NCBI GenBank assembly: GCA_015065265.1
Contig: SVQQ01000013.1
Location: 1 to 43,213 of the forward strand
From: Oscillospiraceae bacterium
GTDB lineage: Bacteria; Bacillota; Clostridia; Oscillospirales; SIG627
Length of the DNA: 43,213 bases
Direction of reading: 5' to 3'
Below, in pieces: positions 8,016 to 17,624 of the stretch. Numbering within the stretch: position 1 is the first letter of the stretch; every line of letters begins with the position of its first letter. The position numbers and the translations under genes are program-made. The notes beneath the pieces are model-generated. The model searched no databases. It worked only from the letters and a program-made list of their open reading frames with translations, and had not been told where the DNA came from.

Positions 8016-8044
8016 TTGAATATTATAACTAATAGTGCTACAAT
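8016..8044 (+). promoter_or_regulatory. Promoter of the AraC-family gene at 8078
   Basis: TTGAAT (8016-8021), 17-bp spacer, TACAAT (8039-8044) preceded by TGC (extended -10). It diverges from the minus-strand promoter, leaving about 40 bp between the two -35 boxes for regulator binding. Confidence 0.6.
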
Positions 8045-8077
8045 TATATCATCTTAAAAAAACAAGGATAGGTAATT

Positions 8078-8905
8078 ATGACATACACCTCAACCGTTGA
8101 CCAAGTAAAGTCTTTTTCCAATGAAAATAGCAGGTATATAATACAAACCATTAAAAACAGGCTTCTTTTTTCTAAAAATCACACTCACACGTTTTACGAA
8201 ATAGTATTTGTTTTAACTGGAAAATGTGTGCATAGTGTATGCGGAAAGCCACTTGAAATGCAAAGTGGAGATTTTATAGTTATTCGTCCTTTTGATAATC
8301 ACGCTATTTTATCTGCCGACGTTGGAAGTGACATACTCTGCATATCTCTTTTAAAAGAGGAATACCAAAAATATGAAATCCTATACGGAAGAATCCCAAT
8401 GCCGAAAAAAAGCGCACAGCCTCATATCGCACATTTATCAACACGGATAAATCAGACAGTAAAAACCTTACTTAAGGAGGAGGAAAATTACACCGACCAT
8501 AATATCCGAGCAATTTGCTCGGTATTGTTCTCTGAATATTACGATATTTTCGATAATAAAGAAGAAAAAATCGACGCACCCCGTTCGCTTACTATGATGA
8601 TGCAAAAAATGAGATTGGATATATCCCTTCAAAAAGAAGGTGTTAATGCTATGATAAGGATAGCAGGCTTCAGCATTTCTCAGTTGACCAGACTTATGAA
8701 AAAATATTATGATACGACTCCTCACAAATATCTAAAGGAACTTCGGCTCGAGATGTCGCTAAGGCTTGTCACCGAGACCAACATACCTCTTGAGTCTATT
8801 TCTTACGAATGTGGATACCGTTGCTACGGATATTTTACAGACATATTCAAGCAAAGATACGGAATAACCCCGGCTGCCATGAGAAAATCAAAGGTCCAAA
8901 ATTAA
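8078..8905 (+). CDS. AraC-family transcriptional regulator with cupin sensor
   Basis: 275 aa. N-terminal cupin at about 30-100 (HTHTFYEIVFVLTG, then SGDFIVIRPFDNHAI). The C-terminal double helix-turn-helix is at about 175-272, with the signature IPLESISYECGYRCYGYFTD and FKQRYGITPAAMRK. The middle part is poorly conserved. It is divergent from the QueG-like/U32-like pair, for which it is the most likely activator. Ligand unknown. Confidence 0.88.
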   Translation: MTYTSTVDQVKSFSNENSRYIIQTIKNRLLFSKNHTHTFYEIVFVLTGKCVHSVCGKPLEMQSGDFIVIRPFDNHAILSADVGSDILCISLLKEEYQKYEILYGRIPMPKKSAQPHIAHLSTRINQTVKTLLKEEENYTDHNIRAICSVLFSEYYDIFDNKEEKIDAPRSLTMMMQKMRLDISLQKEGVNAMIRIAGFSISQLTRLMKKYYDTTPHKYLKELRLEMSLRLVTETNIPLESISYECGYRCYGYFTDIFKQRYGITPAAMRKSKVQN

Positions 8906-9043
8906 CAGATGTTATTTTTCCACATAATTAAAATCTGCCGTTTTATATAAATGCTTTTATATAGATAAAAACTTTTTTATTTGCAAGAACAAAAATTAAA
9001 CACCATCTCACCGCCTTGACCTCTTGTATCCCACTTAAAAATA

Positions 9044-9075
9044 ACTGCCCACTTTCAATAGCGGGCAGTATTTTT
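9044..9075 (+). terminator. Terminator after the AraC-family gene
   Basis: ACTGCCC (9044-9050) pairs with GGGCAGT (9063-9069), followed by ATTTTTAT. It isolates the regulator from the glycosidase operon. The remainder of 8906-9139 is AT-rich with nothing else recognised. Confidence 0.75.
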
Positions 9076-9078
9076 ATC

Positions 9079-9107
9079 TTGCAAATTATTATTTACTATG
9101 ATAAAAT
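9079..9107 (+). promoter_or_regulatory. Promoter of the GH20-galM-radical SAM operon
   Basis: TTGCAA (9079-9084), 17-bp spacer, TAAAAT (9102-9107) with an upstream TGA (extended -10); 32 nt before the ATG at 9140, which has a GGAGGAG ribosome site. Confidence 0.65.
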
Positions 9108-9139
9108 AAGACAAATATAAAAACATTTGGAGGAGTAAA

Positions 9140-10840
9140 ATGTTAAAACTCATACCTGCAGTTAAAAAACTTGAACTTAAAGAAGGAAAATTAGAAACAA
9201 AAGGCATTTTCTATAGTTCCCTTTCGGTTGATAAAAGAGTAATTTCAGCCCTGTCAAAACTTCCCTATGATGAAAAGGGTGCAAAACTTGAAATAGAAGT
9301 TTTAGGTGAAGACGGGGAAGGTTACGAACTTTCAATACAGAACAACAAAATCAAAATAAAGGCGGAAAGCGATGTTGCAGCCTTCTGGGCAGTACAGACC
9401 TTAAGACAGATTTTCGCACACGACCAAGTTCCTTTCCTTTACATAAACGATAAGCCCGACTTTAAGTACAGAGGCTTTTATCACGACGTTACAAGAGGTA
9501 AAATTTCCACAGTTGAAACCTTGAAGGACATCATTGACAAAATGGCATACCTCAAGCTCAATTCCTTCCAGCTTTACGTAGAGCACGTTTTCAACTTCAA
9601 GGAATATGCGGATATAAACGAAAAGACAGGCTACCTCACCCCCGAAGAAATAAAGGAAATTGACGAATACTGTGAAGAAAATTTCATCGAGTTCATTCCT
9701 TCTGTGTCAACCTTCGGACATCTCTACGAACTTCTCAATCAGGAAAAGTATAAGCATTTAAGAGTTTTAAAAGAAGAACTCGGCCCGAACTTCTGGCTTA
9801 ACAGAATGCGTCACCATACCATAAATCCTCTAATTGACGAGAGCTTTGAAGTTATAAAGAGCATTATTGACCAGTATATGCCCTGCTTCAAGAGTGACAC
9901 CTTTAATATCTGTTGCGATGAAACATTCGACCTTAAACTTTTTGACGAAATGGGTATGGATTCGGGAAAAATTTACGTAGAATTTGTCAACAAGATTGCC
10001 GACTACGTTAAGAGCCGCGGTAAAAAGGTTATGATGTGGGCAGACATTCTCTTAAAGCACCCCGAAACCATTGAAAGCCTTCCCGAAGACATTTGCTTCT
10101 TGAACTGGGACTACAAAGCACAGCCTGTTGAAGAAAACGTTGCTCACTTTGAAAAGATTAACAGACAGCAGATCGTATGCCCCGGAATTTCTACCTGGAA
10201 CAGATATTGTGAAAATATCGATACAAGCGAGGGCAACATAACCCTTCTTTCAAAATATGGCTACGAACACGGCGCTATCGGTGTACTTAATACAAACTGG
10301 GGAGATTGGGGAAACCCTTGCTTCCTTGAACTTTCTATGTTCGGCTTGGCGCTTGGTGCGGAAAAATCTTGGACAGTTGAAGCAAAAGATGCTCCCCATT
10401 TTTATGACCGCGTAAACTTCATTATTTATGAAAACGAAAACGGAGTAAAGTATCTTAAAGAACTTTGCGATATCCATAAGTTTATAGGCTGGAAGTCCTT
10501 TGTAACCAACTACTTTGAATATCGCTACGGCAAAATTACAGAATTTGCCCCCGCACTTAACGGAGACATAAATCTCTTAAAAGAAGCCTACGAATCCTTC
10601 ACCGAAAAACTCTCAAAAGAGAAATGGAAAAATGACGAATACAGACAGGCTATGCTCATTTCTGCCGAAGGACTTTGCTTACTTGGGGAATTTGCGGCAA
10701 GGATGATGGGACAAGACGTGACACGCACAATAGATACTGAAGCTTGGCTCAAAAAATACAGAGAAAACTGGCTTAAAGGAAATAAAGAAAGCGAGCTTCG
10801 CAACCTTGAAGAAGTGTTCAGATATTGCGACAAAATTTAA
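9140..10840 (+). CDS. Glycoside hydrolase family 20-like (beta-N-acetylhexosaminidase-like)
   Basis: 566 aa, no signal peptide, so intracellular. An N-terminal GH20b-like alpha/beta domain occupies about 1-110 (AFWAVQTLRQIF). The TIM barrel begins at YRGFYHDVTRGKI. The adjacent catalytic pair expected in GH20 (Asp assisting the acetamido group, Glu as acid/base) is D260-E261 in NICCDETFD. The barrel continues through VMMWADIL and LNTNWGDWG. The family cleaves terminal GlcNAc or GalNAc by substrate-assisted catalysis. Context with an aldose 1-epimerase supports hexosamine or galactosamine use. The CCDE context differs from the common GGDE, so specificity may be shifted. Confidence 0.8.
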   Translation: MLKLIPAVKKLELKEGKLETKGIFYSSLSVDKRVISALSKLPYDEKGAKLEIEVLGEDGEGYELSIQNNKIKIKAESDVAAFWAVQTLRQIFAHDQVPFLYINDKPDFKYRGFYHDVTRGKISTVETLKDIIDKMAYLKLNSFQLYVEHVFNFKEYADINEKTGYLTPEEIKEIDEYCEENFIEFIPSVSTFGHLYELLNQEKYKHLRVLKEELGPNFWLNRMRHHTINPLIDESFEVIKSIIDQYMPCFKSDTFNICCDETFDLKLFDEMGMDSGKIYVEFVNKIADYVKSRGKKVMMWADILLKHPETIESLPEDICFLNWDYKAQPVEENVAHFEKINRQQIVCPGISTWNRYCENIDTSEGNITLLSKYGYEHGAIGVLNTNWGDWGNPCFLELSMFGLALGAEKSWTVEAKDAPHFYDRVNFIIYENENGVKYLKELCDIHKFIGWKSFVTNYFEYRYGKITEFAPALNGDINLLKEAYESFTEKLSKEKWKNDEYRQAMLISAEGLCLLGEFAARMMGQDVTRTIDTEAWLKKYRENWLKGNKESELRNLEEVFRYCDKI

Positions 10841-10867
10841 GAAATAAATTTTTGTGTCAGGTGTAAA

Positions 10868-11908
10868 ATGATAGAAGAAAGAGTTTTTGGGACTACCAAA
10901 CTTGGTGAAAAGGTAAAGGAATATATCCTTTCAAATTCAGATGTGGAAATGTCTGTAATAAACTACGGTGGCTGTATAAAGAATATAAAGGTAAAAGATA
11001 AAAACGGCAACCCAAGAGACGTAGTTCTCGGCTACGACACCCCCCTGGGCTACGAGAGTGGAAACTCCTTTTTCGGTGCCTTTGTAGGAAGATATGCCAA
11101 CAGAATAAAGGATTCAGAATTCTTCCTGAATAATAAGCACTACACCCTGACCCCAAATGAAAATAATAATCACCTTCACGGCACCTTTTCAAAAAGAGTT
11201 TTGAACTCTCGCATTGAAAAGGACTCTGTTATAATGTCCTGTGTCAGTACCCCCGATGAAGAAGGGTATCCCGGAACCCTTGAAATAGAGGTGAAGTACT
11301 CTTTGACAAGTCAGGGCGGAGTGAAGATAGAATATAGTGCGCTCTCCGATGAGGACACAGTTCTAAATCTTACGAATCACAGTTGCTTTAACTTAAACGG
11401 AGAGGGAAAAGGGGATATAAAAAATCATATATTCGAGATTTTTGCAAACCGCTATACCCCTGTAAAAGAGGACCTCATTCCCACAGGTGAAGTCTTGTCA
11501 GTTGACGCTACCCCCTTTGATTTCCGAGTTCCCAAGGTTTTAAGAGAGTCTTTAGAAGACTGCCACGAACAAATTAAACTTTGTTCGGGCGTTGACCACA
11601 ACCTTATTTTTGAAGACGCAAGTTACAAGATGAAAAAAGTCGCTAACGTCAAAAGCCTTGAATCAGGGATAACTTTGACAGTCTTTACAAATCAGATTGC
11701 CCTTCAATTCTATACAGGTAACGGAATATCAAAAGACACAGCCCCACAGGGTAAAAACGGAGTAAAATACAGTGATTACAGTGGCTTTTGCCTTGAAACA
11801 CAACACTATCCCGCAAGTGTCAACTTCCCTCAATTCCCCTCAACCGTGTTGAAGAAAGGTGAAGTTTACAAGTACGCTACCGAATACAGATTTGGCAGGT
11901 GTCAATGA
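10868..11908 (+). CDS. galM: Aldose 1-epimerase (galactose mutarotase family)
   Basis: 346 aa, matching the 330-350 aa typical of GalM. Characteristic segments: GAFVGRYANRI (about residue 60), NENNNHLHGT with an active-site His (about 95), LTNHSCFNL with the second His (about 170), DHNLIF (about 240), and FCLETQHYPASVN with the catalytic Glu (about 305). It interconverts alpha and beta anomers of aldohexoses. It follows the GH20 gene by 27 nt and its TGA overlaps the ATG of the radical SAM gene (ATGA). Confidence 0.93.
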   Translation: MIEERVFGTTKLGEKVKEYILSNSDVEMSVINYGGCIKNIKVKDKNGNPRDVVLGYDTPLGYESGNSFFGAFVGRYANRIKDSEFFLNNKHYTLTPNENNNHLHGTFSKRVLNSRIEKDSVIMSCVSTPDEEGYPGTLEIEVKYSLTSQGGVKIEYSALSDEDTVLNLTNHSCFNLNGEGKGDIKNHIFEIFANRYTPVKEDLIPTGEVLSVDATPFDFRVPKVLRESLEDCHEQIKLCSGVDHNLIFEDASYKMKKVANVKSLESGITLTVFTNQIALQFYTGNGISKDTAPQGKNGVKYSDYSGFCLETQHYPASVNFPQFPSTVLKKGEVYKYATEYRFGRCQ

Positions 11909-12735
11909 AAAGATTTAGAAAAATATACGTTGAAGTAACCAATATCTGTAACAAAAACTGTTCCTTTTGCCACGGTACACGCCGTGAAAAACACCATATG
12001 TCCAAAGAGGAATTCGAGAGAGTTTTAAATGAAGTGAAACCCTTTTCCGACTACCTCTATTTTCACGTTATGGGAGAACCCCTCTGCCACCCGCACCTCA
12101 CGTCCTTTATCGAAAAAGGAGCGTCGGAGGGCTTTCACGTAACCGTTACCACAAACGGAAGTTTACTTCACGAAAAAGGGGAGTCACTAATAAATTCTCC
12201 CCTATATAAAGTTCAGATTTCGTTACACAGTTTTGAAGAAAAAGAAAAAGTCGAAGAACTTGAAAAATACCTTGACAACGTAATTTCATTTACAAAAAAA
12301 GCATCGCAAAAAGGTATTTTAATAACTTTAAGACTTTGGAATAAATCACAGGATAACAGTCTCTTTATAAGCAAACTTGAAAAAGAGTTTTCTACCCCTT
12401 GGAAAAGGGGACGAGGAGATAACTTTACCCTTGACAAGAACGTTTTTCTTGATTTTGCCGACTCTTTTGTGTGGCCTGACAGGAATATGCCCGACGTAAA
12501 CGAAACCCTTTTCTGTATGGGACTAAGAGACCAGATTGCCATACTTTCAGACGGGACGGTAGTCCCTTGTTGCCTCGACTGTGAAGGAGATATCCCCCTT
12601 GGCAACGTCTATAAAGAAAACCTTTCGGATATCATATCATCAAAAAGAGCAAAGAAAATCTATCAAGGCTTTTCCCAGAGAAAACCAATAGAAAAACTCT
12701 GTAAAAAATGCTCTTATGCAAAACGTTTTGACTAA
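11905..12735 (+). CDS. Radical SAM/SPASM-domain protein
   Basis: 276 aa from the ATG at 11905, which overlaps the galM stop as ATGA. A GTG two codons upstream is possible but less likely. Radical SAM motif C15-x3-C19-x2-C22 near the N-terminus, followed by MGEPL (residues 51-55 region). A SPASM-type C-terminal segment has CMGLRD, GTVVPCCLDCEGD and LCKKCSYA, binding at least one extra Fe-S cluster. Such enzymes modify peptides, act as sulfatase maturases, or have unknown substrates. No precursor peptide or sulfatase gene is adjacent. The gene is translationally coupled to a sugar epimerase, so a role linked to carbohydrate enzymes is possible. Confidence 0.82.
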   Translation: MKRFRKIYVEVTNICNKNCSFCHGTRREKHHMSKEEFERVLNEVKPFSDYLYFHVMGEPLCHPHLTSFIEKGASEGFHVTVTTNGSLLHEKGESLINSPLYKVQISLHSFEEKEKVEELEKYLDNVISFTKKASQKGILITLRLWNKSQDNSLFISKLEKEFSTPWKRGRGDNFTLDKNVFLDFADSFVWPDRNMPDVNETLFCMGLRDQIAILSDGTVVPCCLDCEGDIPLGNVYKENLSDIISSKRAKKIYQGFSQRKPIEKLCKKCSYAKRFD

Positions 12736-12778
12736 AAATGTACCGCTAAAAAGAACTTCTGTGAACACAGAATTAAAA

Positions 12779-12820
12779 AAAGGACGAAGATTTTTTAAAA
12801 AGTCTTCGTCCTTTTTTTGT
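12779..12820 (+). terminator. Terminator after the radical SAM gene
   Basis: AGGACGAAGA (12781-12790) pairs with TCTTCGTCCT (12803-12812), followed by a T-run to 12818. Confidence 0.9.
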
Positions 12821-12902
12821 TGTAAGGTAGCATATTCTGTTGAAGTTCAAGAACAACTCTTAAGTGTCACCTATTTTTATATGTAAAGCGGTTTCTGCTT
12901 TT

Positions 12903-12909
12903 TTCGACA
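12903..12909 (-). promoter_or_regulatory. 0A box (Spo0A~P binding site)
   Basis: TTCGACA on the plus strand is the complement of the canonical 0A box TGTCGAA. It lies about 105 bp upstream of the -35 box of spo0A, in the 348-bp intergenic region 12736-13083, and suggests autoregulation. Apart from the terminator, this box and the promoter, nothing else was recognised in that interval. Confidence 0.55.
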
Positions 12910-13010
12910 AAGTACTACCATCGTTTTAATCATTTCCACATATTTTTTCTACTTTTATCTGTCTAAATAGCCGAAATTACAAACGAAATGGAAATAATTA
13001 CCAAAAGGAC

Positions 13011-13039
13011 TTGATTAAACTGGAAATATATGGTAAAAT
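13011..13039 (+). promoter_or_regulatory. spo0A promoter
   Basis: TTGATT (13011-13016), 17-bp spacer, TAAAAT (13034-13039) with upstream TGG. The promoter overlaps an in-frame ATG at 13030, which rules that start out and supports the ATG at 13084 with its AGGAGAG ribosome site. Confidence 0.65.
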
Positions 13040-13083
13040 CTTGGCGTAACGTAAATGAAAATAAAGACAGGAGAGAAGAAAAG

Positions 13084-13863
13084 ATGAATAATAGCAAAAG
13101 GATTAAGGTGTATATAGTTGATACAAACAGCGACTACCGTTACGTATGCGCCGACAATTTAAGGAAACAGGGAATTGACGTAGTGGGAGAAAGCGGAGAC
13201 GGTTCGGAAGCACTTTCCGCCATAAACCGTTTCAGACCCGACGTTGTACTTATGGACTTATGGATACCTGGACTTGACATAATCTGCCTTATGAATGAGG
13301 CAAAAAAGATTGACGACAACTATCTTCCTCAATTTATACTTGTAACAGGAATAAATAATCGTAAACTTATTGAAGAGACACTTAATATGGGGGCATCAGG
13401 CTGTATCATTAAGCCCTTTGAATATACAAGCCTTGTCTTCAAGATAAATCAGGTAATGGACAAATCCCGCCGTGACGCCTTTTTTAAAAGCGAGGACGAC
13501 GACTTTGAACTTGAAAGTCAAGTCACACAGATAATTCATCAGGTAGGAATTCCCGCCCACATTAAAGGCTATCAGTATTTGAGAACCGCAATAATGATGG
13601 TGGTAAACAATAACAGAATAATAAATGAAGTAACAAAAACCCTTTACCCCACAGTTGCCACAAAGTTCTCTACCACTTCCTCACGAGTTGAACGTGCAAT
13701 CCGCCATGCAATAGAAGTAGCATGGGATAGGGGAGACGTGGATATGCTCAACTCATATTTCGGCTACACAGTACAGAACTCCAAAGGCAAACCCACAAAC
13801 TCCGAGTTCATCGCAATGATTGCCGATAACCTTCGCCTTAAAATGCGAAACAGAATAGGATAA
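13084..13863 (+). CDS. spo0A: Sporulation master regulator Spo0A
   Basis: 259 aa. The N-terminal receiver has phosphoacceptor D58 ([10 protein letters not shown]), T88 (LVTG) and K110 (CIIKPFEY). The C-terminal DNA-binding domain (about 140-259) is very well conserved, with [29 protein letters not shown] and [17 protein letters not shown]. Spo0A~P controls entry into sporulation through 0A boxes. One feature is odd: the receiver acidic pair that binds Mg2+, usually Asp-Asp, reads D13-T14 (IVDTN). The usual upstream neighbour spoIVB is missing here, but two spoIVB tail fragments occur at 105-202 and 5670-5798. A 0A box and a sigma-A-like promoter lie upstream. Confidence 0.97.
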   Translation: MNNSKRIKVYIVDTNSDYRYVCADNLRKQGIDVVGESGDGSEALSAINRFRPDVVLMDLWIPGLDIICLMNEAKKIDDNYLPQFILVTGINNRKLIEETLNMGASGCIIKPFEYTSLVFKINQVMDKSRRDAFFKSEDDDFELESQVTQIIHQVGIPAHIKGYQYLRTAIMMVVNNNRIINEVTKTLYPTVATKFSTTSSRVERAIRHAIEVAWDRGDVDMLNSYFGYTVQNSKGKPTNSEFIAMIADNLRLKMRNRIG

Positions 13864-13866
13864 AAC

Positions 13867-13913
13867 AAAAAAGGTGTACTTCCTTTAATGGACGTTACAC
13901 CTTTTATTTTTTT
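13867..13913 (+). terminator. Terminator after spo0A
   Basis: AAAGGTGTA (13870-13878 region) pairs with TTACACCTTT (13895-13904 region), followed by TATTTTTTT. Confidence 0.8.
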
Positions 13914-13982
13914 GCACATAACCCTTGTTTTTTCATTCATAATATGTTTACAAGTATTTTTTAAAAATATGGTGAAATACTC

Positions 13983-14011
13983 TTGACAATTCTTCCAATA
14001 AATGATAAATT
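13983..14011 (+). promoter_or_regulatory. Heat-shock operon promoter
   Basis: Perfect TTGACA (13983-13988), 17-bp spacer, TAAATT (14006-14011) with TGA before it (extended -10). The CIRCE operator begins 12 bp downstream. Confidence 0.7.
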
Positions 14012-14022
14012 TATAACGTAAG

Positions 14023-14049
14023 TTAGCACTTAACCCAAGAGAGTGCTAA
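14023..14049. promoter_or_regulatory. CIRCE operator (HrcA binding site)
   Basis: TTAGCACTT, 9-nt spacer, GAGTGCTAA. It matches the CIRCE consensus TTAGCACTC-N9-GAGTGCTAA at all but one base (final T for C in the left arm). Position just after the promoter fits repression of hrcA-grpE-dnaK-dnaJ by HrcA, which is itself matured by GroEL. Confidence 0.95.
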
Positions 14050-14075
14050 AAATTAAAAAGAAAGACGGCGATGCG

Positions 14076-15107
14076 ATGGATTTAAACGAGAGAAAAAAAC
14101 GGATTCTTAAATCTATTGTAGATACGTATATTTCGTCGGGAGAGCCTGTAGGTTCCAAGTATCTTTCGGGGGCAATGGGACTTGATATATCTTCTGCGAC
14201 AATACGTAACGAAATGAGTGAACTTGAGCATTTAGGACTGTTAGAACAGCCTCATACGTCTGCGGGAAGAGTACCTTCCAGCCTCGGTTACAGAATGTAC
14301 GTAGAGAATCTTATGAACCAGTATTCTCTATCCCTTGAAGAGATAAACGTACTCAACGACGTTATGAATTCAAGACTTCATCACCTGTCGGATGTTGTCA
14401 GTGACCTGACGAGAGTGCTATCCGATATGACCGATTACACCGCCTTTGCATATACCGCAAAGCCAAAGGTGAGTACAATAGTGAGATTTGAAGGAGTTTA
14501 CCTTTCACCAAGAAATTTTCTCCTTGTTATGATAACTTCTGAAGATAACGTTAAGACCCGTCAGATAAAAACAGATATAACCCTCACAACACAGGTGCTT
14601 ATGAGTATCATTAAACTTTTAAATGATAATCTCACAGGCATAAATATAGAGCATATGAGCCTTGAAGACATATATGCCCTTGAAGATAAGTTTGGAGTAT
14701 ACAGAGGAGTCCTTTCGGACATTCTTCGAATGGTAGTGGATACGGTTAAGGGAGAAAATGAAAAACAGGTTTACCTTGACGGAATGTCAAATCTGTTAAA
14801 GCACCCCGACTTTGCAGACATTACCAAAACTCAGAGTATCCTGTCTCTACTTGAAGACAAGGAAGACTTAATACGTATGCTCACAGACTCAGACGGTCTT
14901 CACGACGGACTCAACGTGCTAATTGGTGACGACAGTCGCAGTGACGGACTTGATAAGACAAGTTTCGTATATCATAAGTTTATGATAGGAGACTCGGTCA
15001 CAGGCGTCCTCGGACTTATAGGTCCAAAGCGTATGGACTATTCAGGAGTTATAGCAAGACTCGAATACGTTGTAAATAACCTTATCGAAGACGGTAAAAA
15101 AGAATAA
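14076..15107 (+). CDS. hrcA: Heat-inducible transcription repressor HrcA
   Basis: 343 aa from the ATG at 14076. An in-frame GTG at 14043 lies inside the CIRCE and is rejected. N-terminal winged helix (LNERKKRILKSIVDTYISSG, then EPVGSKYLS), followed by ISSATIRNEMSELEHLGLLEQPHTSAGRVPS, an almost family-perfect segment (here split: ATIRNEMSELE and QPHTSAGRVPS). The C-terminal dimerisation domain is more divergent. First gene of the chaperone operon, autoregulated through CIRCE. Confidence 0.97.
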   Translation: MDLNERKKRILKSIVDTYISSGEPVGSKYLSGAMGLDISSATIRNEMSELEHLGLLEQPHTSAGRVPSSLGYRMYVENLMNQYSLSLEEINVLNDVMNSRLHHLSDVVSDLTRVLSDMTDYTAFAYTAKPKVSTIVRFEGVYLSPRNFLLVMITSEDNVKTRQIKTDITLTTQVLMSIIKLLNDNLTGINIEHMSLEDIYALEDKFGVYRGVLSDILRMVVDTVKGENEKQVYLDGMSNLLKHPDFADITKTQSILSLLEDKEDLIRMLTDSDGLHDGLNVLIGDDSRSDGLDKTSFVYHKFMIGDSVTGVLGLIGPKRMDYSGVIARLEYVVNNLIEDGKKE

Positions 15108-15127
15108 AGCACTTGAAAGGAAGCAAA

Positions 15128-15664
15128 ATGGCTGAAAACGAAAAGACAACTAACGAAGAAGTGACAGAAGAGGTAACAGAAGAAGTAAAGGAAGAAATTC
15201 CAGAAACACCCACCGAGGAAAAAGAAGTTTCCGAAGAAGAAAAACTTAAAGTGGAGTATGCCGCCCTTTACGACAAGTATTTAAGACTCGCTGCCGAATT
15301 TGACAACTTCAAAAAGCGCACCCAAAAGGAAAAAGAAGAAATTTATTTGGTTGCAAAGACCGACGTTGTAATGAACTTACTTCCCGTAATCGACAACTTC
15401 GACAGAGCGGAAAAGTTTGCGTCGGATAAAAACGTAGAAGAAGGAATTGCCCTTATAAAGAAGCAGTTCACCGAATTCTTAAAGAAAATAGGCATTGAAG
15501 AAATTGACGCCGAAAATAAGCCCTTCGACCCCAATTTCCATAATGCAGTACTTCACGAGGACAGAGACGACCTTCCCGAAAACACCATAGTTGAAGTTTT
15601 GCAAAAGGGATACAAACTCGGTGACAAAGTAATAAGATATGCAATGGTAAAAGTTGCAAATTAA
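15128..15664 (+). CDS. grpE: Nucleotide exchange factor GrpE
   Basis: 178 aa from the ATG at 15128, preceded by AAAGGAAG; a TTG at 15113 is less likely. The first 45 residues are a Glu-rich low-complexity tail. A long helix follows (LYDKYLRLAAEFDNFKKRT), then VMNLLPVIDNFDRAE and the C-terminal beta domain ending in GYKLGDKVIRYAMVKVAN. GrpE releases ADP from DnaK. It lies 20 nt after hrcA. Confidence 0.97.
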   Translation: MAENEKTTNEEVTEEVTEEVKEEIPETPTEEKEVSEEEKLKVEYAALYDKYLRLAAEFDNFKKRTQKEKEEIYLVAKTDVVMNLLPVIDNFDRAEKFASDKNVEEGIALIKKQFTEFLKKIGIEEIDAENKPFDPNFHNAVLHEDRDDLPENTIVEVLQKGYKLGDKVIRYAMVKVAN

Positions 15665-17536
<1,872 letters not shown>

Positions 17537-17555
17537 TAGAATGTAACAAAGACTT

Positions 17556-17584
17556 ATTGGGACTGTCACCTCGACAGCCCCAAT
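17556..17584 (+). other. Hairpin between dnaK and dnaJ
   Basis: ATTGGG plus CTGTC (17556-17567) pair with GACAG plus CCCAAT (17573-17584), with one A/C mismatch and a 5-nt loop. The following TTTACTTTTAATTTTTTG is only weakly terminator-like. It may lower dnaJ expression or be an mRNA processing/stability element. Confidence 0.5.
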
Positions 17585-17624
17585 GGTTTACTTTTAATTT
17601 TTTGAAAGGTCATATCTTAATACA

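Noticed and set aside
13000..13035. Sigma-H promoter for spo0A (AAAGGACTT with GGAAAT)
   Set aside because: The match to RnAGGAwwW / GAAT is weak and spacing is uncertain; the sigma-A-like boxes fit better.
13030..13083. Upstream ATG start for spo0A
   Set aside because: It overlaps the -10 region of the promoter; ATG at 13084 has a good ribosome site and matches family length.
14043..14075. GTG start for hrcA
   Set aside because: It lies inside the CIRCE operator and adds residues not found in HrcA; ATG at 14076 starts the conserved sequence.
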